This document shows positions 31,450 through 42,900 of a stretch of 64,000 bases of DNA, piece after piece (position 1 is the first letter of the stretch; each line of letters begins with the position of its first letter). The position numbers and the translations under genes were made by a program. The stretch is from Aporrectodea caliginosa (lineage: Eukaryota; Annelida; Clitellata; Crassiclitellata; Lumbricidae), in assembly GCA_020284085.1 (NCBI GenBank), contig JACEVL010000495.1, positions 1,724,028-1,788,027 on the forward strand, given 5' to 3'. The notes beneath the pieces were generated by a model. It was given only the letters and a program-made list of their open reading frames with translations, ran no database searches and was not told the origin of the DNA.

Positions 31450-31800
31450 GACCTGCGTCCCAGACCTCTCTCGGCCGTCTTGGTCAGTCGTCGTTCCAGT
31501 CCCTTCCTCGAGAACGAATGCCTCTTGCTGTCGACGATGTCTCTTGTCTCGACCCTGACGCCTTCCGAAAGTGAATCCCGACTCCAGAATTCGCCCTCTA
31601 TTCTACCTTCCTGTTCCTTCCCCTTTCGCGTATTCCGCCATTATTTGATCATCTCATCCTTTCCCGCCAGTCTGGTAATCTCTTCCTTTCGTTTTTGGTC
31701 ATTCCAAATCCGGTCCCTGTGCCTGTTTCTGATATTAGCAGCTGCTGTCGCCTTCCTGGTCGACTCCGCCCAGCTGGAGTTGTAGGCCTATAGCTAGGGT
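31450..31800. other. GC-richer segment of unknown nature
   Basis: This 350-bp block is richer in C/T on the plus strand and in GA on the minus strand than its AT-rich neighbours. On the minus strand one frame is open for over 40 codons and is charged (RKATAAANIRNRHRDRIWND, then KRKEEITRLAGKDE). I do not recognise it. It may be a decayed retrotransposon coding piece. Confidence 0.3.
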
Positions 31801-32569
31801 ACGGCTAAGTTAGTGATTCGAATCGTACACTAACTACGACTCTGTACTGTACGTCTTCAGTACGTTCACAAATTTATATTTAATCAGTCCACATATTTAT
31901 ATTCAGGCAGTCTACATAAATTATTTTTATTCATTTAGGTAGGAACTTGAGGAAATTCTATGTCTATTTTAATAATCGTTTATGTAATGTTCATTATTAT
32001 TAACTATTCCAGTGTCTCCCATGTTCTCACACTGTTTCCATTATCCATAATTTTCGCCCTCTTCCATTACACCTCCCCCCTTTCACTTTTTAGACCAAAG
32101 TCACGCCTCTGATCATGCGTACAAGACTTCGACCTTGATGTAATTGGTCCCTTTTCTCAACTCCTCCATGCGCAAGTATCAGCATCGTCTCTTTGAAAGG
32201 TGTCATTAAATGTGCGATTATGATTATGGGTATACCACAACGATGAATTAAAGTTACAGGCTAATCGAACTTTGTATGCATATAGCCTACCCAGAAAGTT
32301 TTAAAGTTTTGTAATCGCTGCTACGTCAAGACCGATCGCATTAACCGAGAACAACAATTGAGAGCCATTTGGATTTATATGTCAATAATATTGTTGCGCG
32401 AGTGTTTATTTGCCTTTCAGTTATAAAGTTTAATAGACCCACACGCAAGGCAAATAGCCTAGTAAATTTGTTCTGTTAGAACAGATTGATATAAAACACG
32501 ATAGCTGGCCTATTTATTTTGTTTATTGTTTCGCTGTATTTACTTTGCACTCAGTGTTAGTAAAGCTGA

Positions 32570-32845
32570 TTCTCAGTTGCCAGGCAAGTGCGTCCAACTT
32601 GTCCAAGGTTCAACAGGCGCAAACCCTAAATCATTGGATTACAAACCCAGCGCGCTACCGAATAGATCAGTTCCTAGAACTTCCTACCCCGACTCATCTG
32701 ATCCTCCACCTCCCAATTCTTGATCTAAACAACACCCACCTTTAACAGCTACTCTTCCCCTTCTGACCCTCTGGCAAACGGACTGGGACCTCCTTCTGAC
32801 TACCCTCTGCACAACCCTCTGACTCGACGTTTAGGTCTCCATATC
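32570..32845 (+). mobile_element. LINE/CR1-like 3'-end fragment, second family
   Basis: The 'accctctggcaaacggactgggacctccttctgactaccctctgcac' run matches similar phrases at about 60790-60840 (+) and 56395-56470 (-). The three form a family ending in '...ttggtgccc...tagcgctttagaaattt...gatt' where complete (60870-60930). Confidence 0.5.
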
Positions 32846-32884
32846 TATACGGCGCATAATGGAAATAAGTAGGCCTACATATAA

Positions 32885-33245
32885 GAGCCTAATTTAAGTG
32901 TGGAGTTGAGAGGATGGGAGTAGATATGAGTGGATAAGATTCGACAATTGTGGACTGAAGTGCATGGATATGCTCGAGGGGATATAAGTTGATGTAAGTG
33001 GATATAAGTGAATATGTGTGAATGGATGCGAGTGGACTTGAGTTGATTTCGGTGGGTAGGCCCTATTAGTGGATGTGATGTAGGCCTAAGTGGATATGAG
33101 CTAGGGATGCAAATGGACAAAGTGGGCAATTTCATATTAGTGAATATACTATAAGTGGATATAAATAGAAATAGGCCTAAGTGGATATGAGTGTTACTGT
33201 CCGTGGATGGGAGTGAATGCGTTAGGATGTGAGTGGAAGTGAAGA
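32885..33245 (+). repeat. Degenerate 11-14 bp repeat (AAGTGGATATGAGTG-like)
   Basis: Imperfect repeats of a 'gtggatatgagtg' core run through about 360 bp, interrupted by TAGGCCTA-containing stretches. Confidence 0.7.
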
Positions 33246-34200
33246 TGCCATTATAATAATAATTACTATTAGACCTATTATTATTTCTTTCTTTATTTTT
33301 ATTATTGATTATTGAATTAAATTGATTTTGATTATTAAATTAGAAATTTGCATTGTTTGTAATGTTCTTAAAAGTTGACTGATTGCGCAGAAGGGTACTG
33401 GTTAATGCCGATATCCAAAGACCAAACATCTGAAACATTATTTGGTGGAAGCGGTAGCCTACTATCGGTCTGGTTTCATGTTTAATGTTTCCTTTGGGTT
33501 TTCTACATGGCGTCTTGGGTTCGTGACGACGATTTGCAATTAAACGGCGTTCCTGGACTTCTAATAATAGTAGGCCTAGTTATCTATTTATAATGTAGCC
33601 TACTATCGTTTAGCCGGTTTCCTCAGGCGTGATTTTTCACAAATTAAACATAGCTAAAGAGTATGGTGTTCTAAGTGTGTAGGCATAGCTTTTGAGGCCG
33701 TCTTCGCCCATGTACTTGAATTTATTTAGGCCTACCTTTTACTCAGCAGCACCGCCGCTTCGCCTGTGAATTTAATTTCCTGTTATCAGCGGCGTTGCCG
33801 CTTCGTCCAGAACTTTGTGTACAATTTTCGTGTCGCCCTCTAGCGAATGGACACGAATGGAGACACTGCCATAGGCCTATATCGGAATTTAAAGTCAGTT
33901 GATAATAGTAGGCTACCGTTGACCGACAAATTCGCATAAGAACGTTTTGTACATTTAAATTTTCATATCGCTACAGAGCGTTCCGTTCGCGAGCCTTTGT
34001 CTGGACAAACAGAAGGACACTCTTTTAGACTTATAGTATAGGCCTAGGCCTATAATAATTATGCTAGATTATACAGATTAACAACTTGAATATCATTTAC
34101 GTTTTCTCCTACACTCAGAATTTCATCTATTCTTAAGACTAGGGAGTTAGCGTCTCTTGAAAGCCGATCGCTCTACCCTCGGTCTACTTGTAGGCCTTCC
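33246..34200. other. Intergenic, no gene seen
   Basis: AT-rich (33250-33350) followed by sequence with several TAGGCCTA copies. No coding exon or element end was recognised. Confidence 0.4.
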
Positions 34201-34214
34201 GTCGTCCGTGATCG

Positions 34215-34880
34215 CTTTCCTATACATTCAGTCGCCCATTTCATGAAGAACAGCTGTAAGAGGTTGAAGGGTAGATGCAGGAAGACCACAAAGGACTGAG
34301 TTGCAGTAGTCAATTCTAGAAATGACAAGGGCCTGTACTAGGGTACGAACACATTTCTCGTTAAGACTTAATTCTTGACTTGCCGAATGCGTCTGAGATG
34401 GAAAAAACAGGATTTGGTTATAGAGGAGATATGAGTTTTCATAGACAGCGAGTTATCAAGGAGGACACCAAGGTCTCGGACAACATCAGCTGGTTTGATG
34501 GAGCAATCTGGGCTAAGATTGAGTACAGTGTGGAATAATTGTGAGTTAGGTAACGGGTTGCGGTAAAACCAGATAAGTTCTGTCTTGGAGGCATTCAGTT
34601 TAAGGCGCATGGATGCACACCATGATTGGATTTCAGTGAAACAAGTTATTAAGCGAAACATTGCATTATCAAAGTCTTTGGCAGCAAGTTTAATATAGAG
34701 TTGTGTGTCGTCAGCATAAAGGTGTATAAGGATGCCGTGTTTGAAGGCAATGTGAACAATATGTTAGAGGTATAGAGGATGAACAAGAGGGGGCCAAGTA
34801 TAGAACCTTGAGGTACACCAAAGAGGATATTGAAGTAGGCTACCTAGAAGTGTTAGAACCAAGTCGCACAGAGTGTGATC
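34215..34880 (-). mobile_element. L2/CR1-like LINE reverse-transcriptase fragment
   Basis: Minus-strand blocks run in the correct order: GVPQGSILGPLLFILYTS (about 34830-34770), YADDTQLYIKLAAKDFDNAM (about 34730-34665), RLKLNASKTELIWFYRN, DLGVLLDNSLSM (34500-34460) and VQALVISRIDYCNSVL (about 34335-34290). Both ends are cut and a frameshift separates the first two blocks. Confidence 0.88.
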
Positions 34881-35654
34881 GGTTTGTTATGATGACAGCA
34901 ATTGGAAGGCGGCCGCCGGAATAGATGGAAAAAGCTTAGGCTTTTGAAAAGCTTAGCTGGGACTATATATAGGGTGTATAGTCTTGAATGAAAAGCCTGA
35001 ACAATGATGGGTAATGCAGCTTCACAATAATTATTTCACATGAAGGTAGGCCTACAGTGAATCATAATTTCCGTTTCAAGCAGGTCTTTTTCGACACTGA
35101 AGGTCGGCATTTATCATTAGGCACTTTTTTAAGCCTACCAGACAATTAATGTAGGTTCTACAGCAACGAATCTCTGACTTTGGAAGAAATGAGACAACGC
35201 GTGCCACGAACTTACTTACTTTGCGAACTGATGACGTAAATTTATAAAACCGTCATCTCGCTATTGTTGTTCTGATGACGTCATCTTTGGACCGATTGTT
35301 CGTTGCCGTGGTAACGAGTCGATCGAGCTTTATTTCATTATTTGGAAAATCGACGTGAAGGCGACAAAGACGTAGACCTAAAGGCGAACATTTCGAGGAA
35401 AACTATCGAAATTCGTCAATCAAATTGAAAATCGAAAGATCGACACGACGTGTAACTTTGAACAGAAGATAATCGAAAAATGTTATCAGAAAAAATTAAT
35501 TCGAAATTCGACGAAAAACTGTTTCGTTTGAAGACACGAATCGACCAATAGGCCTAATCCACAGTTCCACACGACATTATTATTTCGAACAGAAACTCGT
35601 CGATACTCCTAGATCACAAAGAAGCGGAAATCAAAGTTAAATGGAAGAATTGTT

Positions 35655-38600
35655 GAACCTTCGGGTAAGGAGAACCGAGTGAGGTTATTCCTATGAAACC
35701 TTCGTGTTAGAGCTTTTGTAAAGGAGAACCGAGTGAGGTTATTCCTATGAAACCTGCAGGTTAGAGCTTTAGTAAAGGACAACCGAGTGAGGTTATTCCT
35801 ATGAAACCTTCGTGTTAGAGCTTTTGTAAAGGAGAACCGAGTGAGGTTATTCCTATGAAACCTTCGTGTTAGAGCTTTTGTAAAGGAGAACCGAGTGAGG
35901 TTATTCCTATGAAACCTTCGTGTTAGAGCTTTTGTAAAGGAGAACCGAGTGAGGTTATTCCTATGAAACCTTCGTGTTAGAGCTTTTGTAAAGGAGAACC
36001 GAGTGAGGTTATTCCTAAGAAACCTTCGTGTTAGAGCTTTTGTAAAGGAGAACCGTAAGTGAGGTTATTCCTAAGAAACCTTCGTGTTAGAGCTTTTGTA
36101 AAGGAGAACCGAGTGAGGTTATTCCTAAGAAACCTTCGTGTTAGAGCTTTTGTAAAGGAGAACCGAGTGAGGTTATTCCTATGAAACCTTCGTGTTAGAG
36201 CTTTTGTAAAGGAGAACCGAGTGAGGTTATTCCTATGAAAGCGTGTTAGAGTTTGTAAAGGAGAACCGAGTGAGGTTATTCCTATGAAACCTTCGTGTTA
36301 GAGCTTTTGTAAAGGAGAACCGAGTGAGGTTATTCCTATGAAACCTTCGTGTTAGAGCTTTTGTAAAGGAGAACCGAGTGAGGTTATTCCTATGAAACCT
36401 TCGTGTTAGAGCTTTTGTAAAGGAGAACCGAGTGAGGTTATTCCTATGAAACCTTCGTGTTAGAGCTTTTGTAAAGGAGAACCGAGTGAGGTTATTCCTA
36501 TGAAACCTTCGTGTTAGAGCTTTTGTAAAGGAGAACCGAGTGAGGTTATTCCTATGAAACCTTCGTGTTAGAGCTTTTGTAAAGGAGAACCGAGTGAGGT
36601 TATTCCTATGAAACCTTCGTGTTAGAGCTTTTGTAAAGGAGAACCGAGTGAGGTTATTCCTATGAAACCTTCGTGTTAGAGCTTTTGTAAAGGAGAACCG
36701 AGTGAGGTTATTCCTATGAAACCTTCGTGTTAGAGCTTTTGTAAAGGAGAACCGAGTGAGGTTATTCCTATGAAACCTTCGTGTTAGAGCTTTTGTAAAG
36801 GAGAACCGAGTGAGGTTATTCCTATGAAACCTTCGTGTTAGAGCTTTTGTAAAGGAGAACCGAGTGAGGTTATTCCTATGAAACCTTCGTGTTAGAGCTT
36901 TTGTAAAGGAGAACCGAGTGAGGTTATTCCTATGAAACCTTCGTGTTAGAGCTTTTGTAAAGGAGAACCCGAGTGAGGTTATTCCTATGAAACCTTCGGG
37001 TTAGAGTTAGAGCTTTTGTAAAGGAGAACCGAGTGAGGTTATTCCTATGAAACCTTCGGGTTAGAGCTTTTGTAAAGGAGAACCGAGTGAGGTTATTCCT
37101 ATGAAACCTTCGGGTTAGAGCTTTTGTAAAGGAGAACCGAGAGGCTTTTGTAAAGGAGAACCGAGTGAGGTTATTCCTATAAAACCTTCCGGGTTAGAGC
37201 TTTTTTGAGAAAGTGAGAACCGAACCGAGTGAGGTTATTCCTATGAAACCTTCGTGTTAGAGCTTTTGTAAAGGAGAACCGAGTGAGGTTATTCCTATGA
37301 AACCTTCGTGTTAGAGCTTTTGTAAAGGAGAACCGAGTGAGGTTATTCCTATGAAACCTGCAGGTTAGAGCTTTAGTAAATAAGAACCGAGTGAGGTTAT
37401 TCCTATGAAACCTTCGGGTTAGAGCTTTAGTAAAGGAGAACCGAGTGAGGTTATTCCTATGAAACCTTAGAGCTTTTGTAAAGGAGGTGAGAGTTATTCC
37501 TTGAAACCTGCAGGTTAAAGGAGAACCGAGTGAGGTTATTCCTATGAAATCGGGTTAGAGCTTTAGTAAAGGAGAACCGAGTGAGGTTATTCCTATGAAA
37601 CCTTCGTGAGGTTAGAGCTTTTGTAAAGGAGAACCGAGTGAGGTTATTCCTATGAAACCTTCATGTTAGAGCTTTTGTAAAGGAGAACCGAGTGAGGTTA
37701 TTCCTATGAAACCTTCAGGTTAGAGCTTTAGTAAAGGAGAACCGAGTGAGGTTATTCCTATGAAACCTTCGTGAGGTTAGAGCTTTTGTAAAGGAGAACC
37801 AGAGTGAGGTTATTCCTATGAAACCTTCATGTTAGAGCTTTTGTAAAGGAGAACCGAGTGAGTTATTCCTATGAAACCTTCGTGTTAGAGCTTTTGTAAA
37901 GGAGAACCGAGTGAGGTTATTCCTATGAAACCTTCGGGTTAGAGCTTTTGTAAAGGAGAACCGAGTGAGGTTATTCCTATAAAACCTTCGGGTTAGAGCT
38001 TTTGTAAAGGAGAACCGAGTGAGGTTATTCCTATGAAACCTTCGGGTTAGAGCTTTTGTAAAGGAGAACCGAGTGAGGTTATTCCTATGAAACCTTCTAT
38101 AAGTGTTAGAGCTTTTGTAAAGGAGAACCGAGTGAGGTTATTCCTATGAAACCTTCGTGTTAGAGCTTTTGTAAAGGAGAACCGAGTGAGGTTATTCCTA
38201 AGAAACCTTCGTGTTAGAGCTTTTGTAAAGGAGAACCGAGTGAGGTTATTCCTATAGAAACCTTCATGTTAGAGCTTTTGTAAAGGAGAACCGAGTGAGG
38301 TTATTCCTATGAAACCTTCGTGTTAGAGCTTTTGTAAAGGAGAACCGAGTGAGGTTATTCCTATGAAACCTTCGTGTTAGAGCTTTTGTAAAGGAGAACC
38401 GATCGAGGTTATTCCTATAAAACCTTCGTGTTAGAGCTTTTGTAAAGGAGAACCGAGTGAGGTTATTCCTATGAAACCTTCGTGTTAGAGCTTTTGTAAA
38501 GAAGAACCGAGTGAAGTTATTCTTATAAAGCCTTCGTGTTAGAGCTTTTGTAAAGGAGAACCGAGTGAGGTTATTCCTATGAAACCTTCGTGTTAGAGCT

Positions 38601-38998
38601 TTTGGAAAGGAGAACCGAGTGAGATTATTCCTATGAAACCTTCGAGTTACAGCTTTTGTAAAAGAGAACCGAGTGAGGTTATTCTTATGAAACCTTCGTG
38701 TTAGAGCTTTAGAAAAGAAGAACCGAGTGAGGTTATTCCTATGAAACCTTCAGGTTACAGCTTTTGTAAAAGAGAACCGAGTGAGGTTATTCCTATGAAA
38801 CCTGCGGGTTAGAGCTTTAGTAAAGGAGAACCGAGTGAGGTTATTCCTATGAAACCTTCGGGTTAGAGCTTTTGTAAAGGAGAACCGAGTGAGGTTATTC
38901 CTATGAAACCTTCGGGTTAGAGCTTTAGTAAAGGAGAACCGAGTGAGGTTATTCCTATAAAACCTTCGGGTTAGAGCTTTTTTAAAGGAGAACCTAGT
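35655..38998. repeat. 54-bp tandem array, about 62 units
   Basis: The unit contains 'gagaaccgagtgaggttatt', 'cctatgaaaccttcgtg' and 'ttagagcttttgtaaag'. A central block (about 36265-36960, roughly 13 units) is essentially identical. Units toward both ends vary (cgtg/cggg/gcagg; ctttt/cttta) and carry small indels, as expected from unequal exchange. All plus-strand frames have stops in each unit. One minus-strand frame is open and repeats 18 residues (FTKALTRRFHRNNLTRFS), because 54 is a multiple of three. It lacks a start codon in most units, so coding is unproven. Confidence 0.97.
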
Positions 38999-39039
38999 CC
39001 ACTTATCGCCTATCCAAATATCGGACGTCACAAATGTCG

Positions 39040-39335
39040 CTTAATTGGCATCAGACCGAAGTGGGCTCAAGGTGGGCAGCCCAAGCCCACGAGACCACTT
39101 ATCACCGACCTGAAACTCGGATATTGGAAATTTCGGTTAATGAATGGGCTTCTGACCTCTATCCTAAATGGGTTCGATTTGGGCAGACCAAGCCCATGAG
39201 CCCACTTGTCTTCAACATAAAATTTTAATCGGATAATTGGCTCCTCACCTCGTGCCCAGATGGGGCTGATATGAGCTAGTCCGAGCCCATGAGCCCATAC
39301 AAAAATTAGATGGCCTCTGTATGGGCATGCTGGCA
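39040..39335 (+). repeat. Roughly 100-bp degenerate repeat, about 3 units
   Basis: Units share 'gggcag.ccaagcccatgagcccac' and 'tggg(t/g)ctgatatggg'-like phrases at about 39085, 39180 and 39275. The repeat follows directly on the 54-bp array. No coding role is apparent. Confidence 0.6.
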
Positions 39336-39548
39336 GGGTAGAAGACTGACCACTCACACTCATATGCCGAGGCTAAGAAACTGAAGTCGCTAACACTGCA
39401 TGCATACTCATGACTGCCGCAGGGACTTTAGGGACTGCTGGTCTTCTTTTTAGTCTTCTTCATATTTGATATAAATCCAATAGGCTTATACATTCCTTGA
39501 TATAGGCTACAGCAAATAATTATACATTTGGTAATTTAAATCGCACTT

Positions 39549-40338
39549 TAGCGTTCTAAATATTATTATTCGCAATTGTATGGGTTTTAGCATTGGTAGA
39601 ATACAAATTGGATTGACGAAAATAATTCTTCCTAAATAGAAGCCGGATTGGTAATCCCGTAGTTTAGGTTGGTAAATTATTTTATATTGCCAAGTTAAAA
39701 TGGAAGCTGGATTAAGCGAAAAAATTGTTTCACTAACTCAAAGTGGGATTGATTAAACCATTTCTGTCTTTAAATAGAAGTTGGATTGATTGGAATAATT
39801 TTTACCGTAAATAGAAACTGGATTGATGAAACTAAGTTTTTGATGCAATAGAAGCTGGAATGATGAAAATAATTGTTTCCTGAAGTAGAAGCTGGACCCA
39901 TGAGAATAGTTCGTTGCTTAAATAAAAGTTCTATTAACGAAAAACATTTTTTTTGTTAAATAGAAGTTGGATAATATTTTTCACGAAATGGAAGCTGGAT
40001 CGATGAAAAAAATTTCTCTATGAAATGAAAGCGGGATTGATGATAGTTATCATGGACATACGTAGACTGCTTACTTACCAACGTGAAGTACGGCATTGAA
40101 GACATTCAAATAATTTACCAACCTAAACTACGGGATAACCGCCGGATTTATGAAAATGATTCTTGCTTAAATAGAAGTCGGATTGCTGAAAAATAATTGT
40201 TGCTTAAATGGAAGCTGGATTGATTAAAAGAATTCTTACCCAAATAGAAGCTGGATTGATGAAAAGAATTCTTGCCTAAGTAGAAGTTGGATTGATGAAC
40301 AATAATAATGCTAAAATGGGCGAGTAATTTAGAACGCT
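39549..40338. mobile_element. Outer TIR element built on the same minisatellite
   Basis: The left end AGCGTTCTAAAT (39549) and right end ATTTAGAACGCT (40327-40338) are exact inverses. Similarity continues inward ('...ttttagcattg' and 'aatgctaaaatgg'). Between them are 35-bp 'gaagctggattgatgaaaa' units, interrupted by the complete 39650-40140 element. No clear target-site duplication was seen. Confidence 0.6.
39650..40140. mobile_element. Minisatellite-bearing TIR element, copy 2 (antiparallel)
   Basis: This 491-bp element has TIRs GGTAATCCCGTAGTTTAGG and CCTAAACTACGGGATAACC. It is flanked by a perfect 8-bp duplication GCCGGATT (39642-39649 and 40141-40148). It is the reverse complement of copy 1 in overall order: the 'cttaccaacgtgaagtacgg' segment sits next to the right TIR here and next to the left TIR in copy 1. 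It is inserted inside related minisatellite sequence. Confidence 0.9.
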
Positions 40339-40341
40339 GAA

Positions 40342-41119
40342 AATAAGAAATTACCAATAAATTTAAACTTTCAAATCCACGAAGCACTGTGAATTGAACT
40401 ATTGGGCTTTAATTGTGCGAATGAGAAAATTGACATGTCAAAGAAAATGGCGGAGATATGTTTGGGGGAAATGGGGAAAGTGTTGATTTAGATTTTTATC
40501 GAATGGCGGAGTGGGCTTATTGAATGTTTTAAAGGATTACCAGTTATAGTGTTCATCGTTTTATTCTTCACTAGATTTGCTTAAGGAAGTAAAATGGTAA
40601 GGCAGCAGATCGTTTTTCATTTACAAATTTGTTTTTGTTGCTGTTGGGTACCAATGATGTTGGTCTGCCACCGTCCTGGCGTAGTATAGGCAAAAACAAC
40701 CTGGCTATAGTGGATTTAATTTGATATAGCGCCGGTGAATATAAGCTGGTCTGCTTGACGTGGTTTTCGCATGGCGCTGATAAATGTAGGAGATTTATAT
40801 TACCTAGGTCGTTGTCAGTGGTAGAGAAGAAGGCCATCGACACGGCCAAGCTGAATCAGAACACCATAAACGAGAGGTTGAGGACCAACTTAAGGGGGTC
40901 TTGGCTGTACCTTGAGTCAGAGGCCACTGATGGATTCTGCCTGATGTGCAAGACCTCCGAATGAAGCCTTTAAAAAACTAAAGTCGATGAGCAACCATGA
41001 CGTAAAGACGGCAGCCGATGCACTCACCCACTATTGTGGTGTTTATGTGCTTCCAGGAGAAGCACAGAGAGAGGGAGAATAGCACTGTGAACTTGGATTC
41101 GGCAGTGGTGGGTCTCCAT
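40342..41119. other. No gene seen; unexplained open frame at 40755-40964
   Basis: A 69-codon plus frame (LSVVEKKAIDTAKLNQNTIN, then FCLMCKTSE) looks protein-like in composition but is not recognised. It precedes the protease-like remnant and could belong to the same decayed element. Confidence 0.3.
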
Positions 41120-41330
41120 CTATGAGCATGACCCTGTTGCCTAGTACTGTAACTCGCCACAGGAGCTTGTGGACTACCTGTTCTCAGGTGTTGCAATACG
41201 AATGCAGACCTTCCAACTCCAATGGACAGATGATATGATATGTGGCCATCTTTGCTTTCATGTGCTGAAAGAGCTTGCCACTGGTCTTGGGTTCAAGGGG
41301 TGTGGTCGTTGGCCTGTGCGGCTGAGTAGT
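41120..41330 (+). pseudogene. Adenain-like cysteine protease remnant (Polinton/Maverick-type?)
   Basis: One frame, interrupted by an in-frame stop near 41139-41141, shows WVSIYEHD, then QLQ with a Cys-Gly-His-x-Cys arrangement about eight residues later and a following Leu-Lys-Glu-Leu segment (41200-41290). The spacing of Gln, Cys-Gly and the helix after it resembles the C-terminal half of the protease of Polinton/adintovirus-type elements. The N-terminal half with the catalytic His is not securely visible, and no polymerase, integrase or capsid gene is nearby. It is a decayed fragment at best. Confidence 0.35.
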
Positions 41331-41556
41331 ACAATTAGCTGCTCACCCTTTTTCGTCAAACTCAGAGTGCCAGTCGATAACTTTGGTGGAAACTGTGGTT
41401 GTGGGCTGGCTGCTGGTGGTGGGCAGCTTAGCACTTCTGAGCTTGTTCACAAGATTGGTGACATCTTGCTGGGATTGGGGAACCTTTTGATGGGTTGGCA
41501 TTGGATGGGGCACACTCAGCCCACACAGGTGCTGCAACAAAGGGTATGCCAACCTC

Positions 41557-41607
41557 ACTGGTAAGGACAACCTGCAGCTGAGTCAGCTGCAGGTTGTCCT
41601 TGCCAGT
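41557..41607. repeat. Long palindrome with one-base spacer
   Basis: The arms 41563-41581 and 41583-41601 are exact reverse complements around a single G. Allowing one mismatch, the arms extend to 25 bp (41557-41607). It lies between the protease-like remnant and the L2 fragment. Confidence 0.9.
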
Positions 41608-41887
41608 ATTGAATAATCTGAAACGTTTTTGATTTTAGTTCTGTGAAGTTTCCTTTGCTGTTCGTCTAAACATCTGGTTACTTTTCTTTTAAGGATTTAC
41701 CTGAAGAAAGTACTGAACCAACAACGTTGATTCTTTGCTTTGTTTGTCACGATGCAGACTTGAAAAAAGACTGTGAAATGATTTCAAATGAGGCAAGACT
41801 GAATTTGACTATCTTTCGTGTAACTTTAGTTACTTATTTTTAAGATGTTAAAAATTACTGTTACCATCAGCTGCCGCCTGCCTCATA

Positions 41888-42235
41888 GGGGGCATTGCAA
41901 AGTTTGACCATATCTCCTATTTTATCCGTGACTCCCTTCACTGGCTCCCCATCCGCCAGTGCATCCAATTAAAGGTCTGCTCCCTCATGCGAAGCTGTCT
42001 TGCTGGCTCTGCTCGTCACTGTCTTCTAAGGGCTTATAATTGTATAGGTCTCAGTATCTTCTCTGCACAGTCGTTCCTCCCTTCGGTCCTCAGCTGGTAA
42101 CCTTTTCTCTATGTCTTTTGACCAGTTCCACCAGCACCTGAAAACCTCTCTCTTTACCAGTGAAGACACTGGCCCGTGTCGGGAGTGCCTCTGTTTTTGA
42201 GTGGCGCTATATAAATACTTGATTACGATTTCGAT
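41888..42235 (+). mobile_element. L2-like LINE 3' end
   Basis: The block FDHISYFIRDSLHWLPIRQ is the conserved L2 ORF2 C-terminal motif. Decayed sequence follows to the tail 'tggcgctatataaatacttg'. A further isolated tail of the same type ('aggcgctatataaatctttag') stands at about 42725-42770. Confidence 0.8.
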
Positions 42236-42900
42236 TCATATGCTGATGTCGTATTTGATTTTAGTGTACAGTTAGTTTATAGGTGAGTGATACTATTCTT
42301 CAGTCATTGCATTTCGGCATGTGTATCCTTAAAAATTTTATTTGCTGCTTAATTTGTATTGTATCAAGAACTCATGCATATAGCATAGCGAGAGCACATT
42401 TTATTTGCTTGACTTTGTTTCTGTATAGGTTTTGCCAAAACTTTGGTTGTGGTGCTCTTCACAGAAGGTGAAGCTGTTTATAAGCCACTGCAGATTAGTA
42501 AGTCCACTTTCAACAGATGTATCATGATTTCAAAGCAGTCATTTGATCAGTATTATTTGCTTTGACTTCTATATTAATGACAGAAAAGCCTGCACTTGAA
42601 GATAGGTTGAAAATGTTTCTTAAGCTGACTGTGGCAAACAGTATGTAATTTGGTGGAAGATTGTTCCCGGGCAAGGATCAAGTGCAAAAGAAAAGAACGG
42701 TGTTCCCGCATTGAATAGTTATTCTGAGAGAGGCGCTATATAAATCTTTAGATACAATACATTAATACAATACAATTGTCATTCATGAGTGAGGACAAGC
42801 AAGTTCCATGGGTTGCTCAAATGTGTTGGTTGGTGACCTGTATGACTGAAGACAGAAATGTAATATTCAGACATTGCTAATTAATGTACTTTTGTTTCAG

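Noticed and set aside
35655..38998. CRISPR-like array
   Set aside because: The units are contiguous 54-bp tandem repeats with no unique spacers, and the genome is animal.
38750..39031. A bona fide 93-residue repeat protein gene
   Set aside because: It has a Met only because of sequence at the array's edge, no promoter or splice evidence, and indels break the frame elsewhere.
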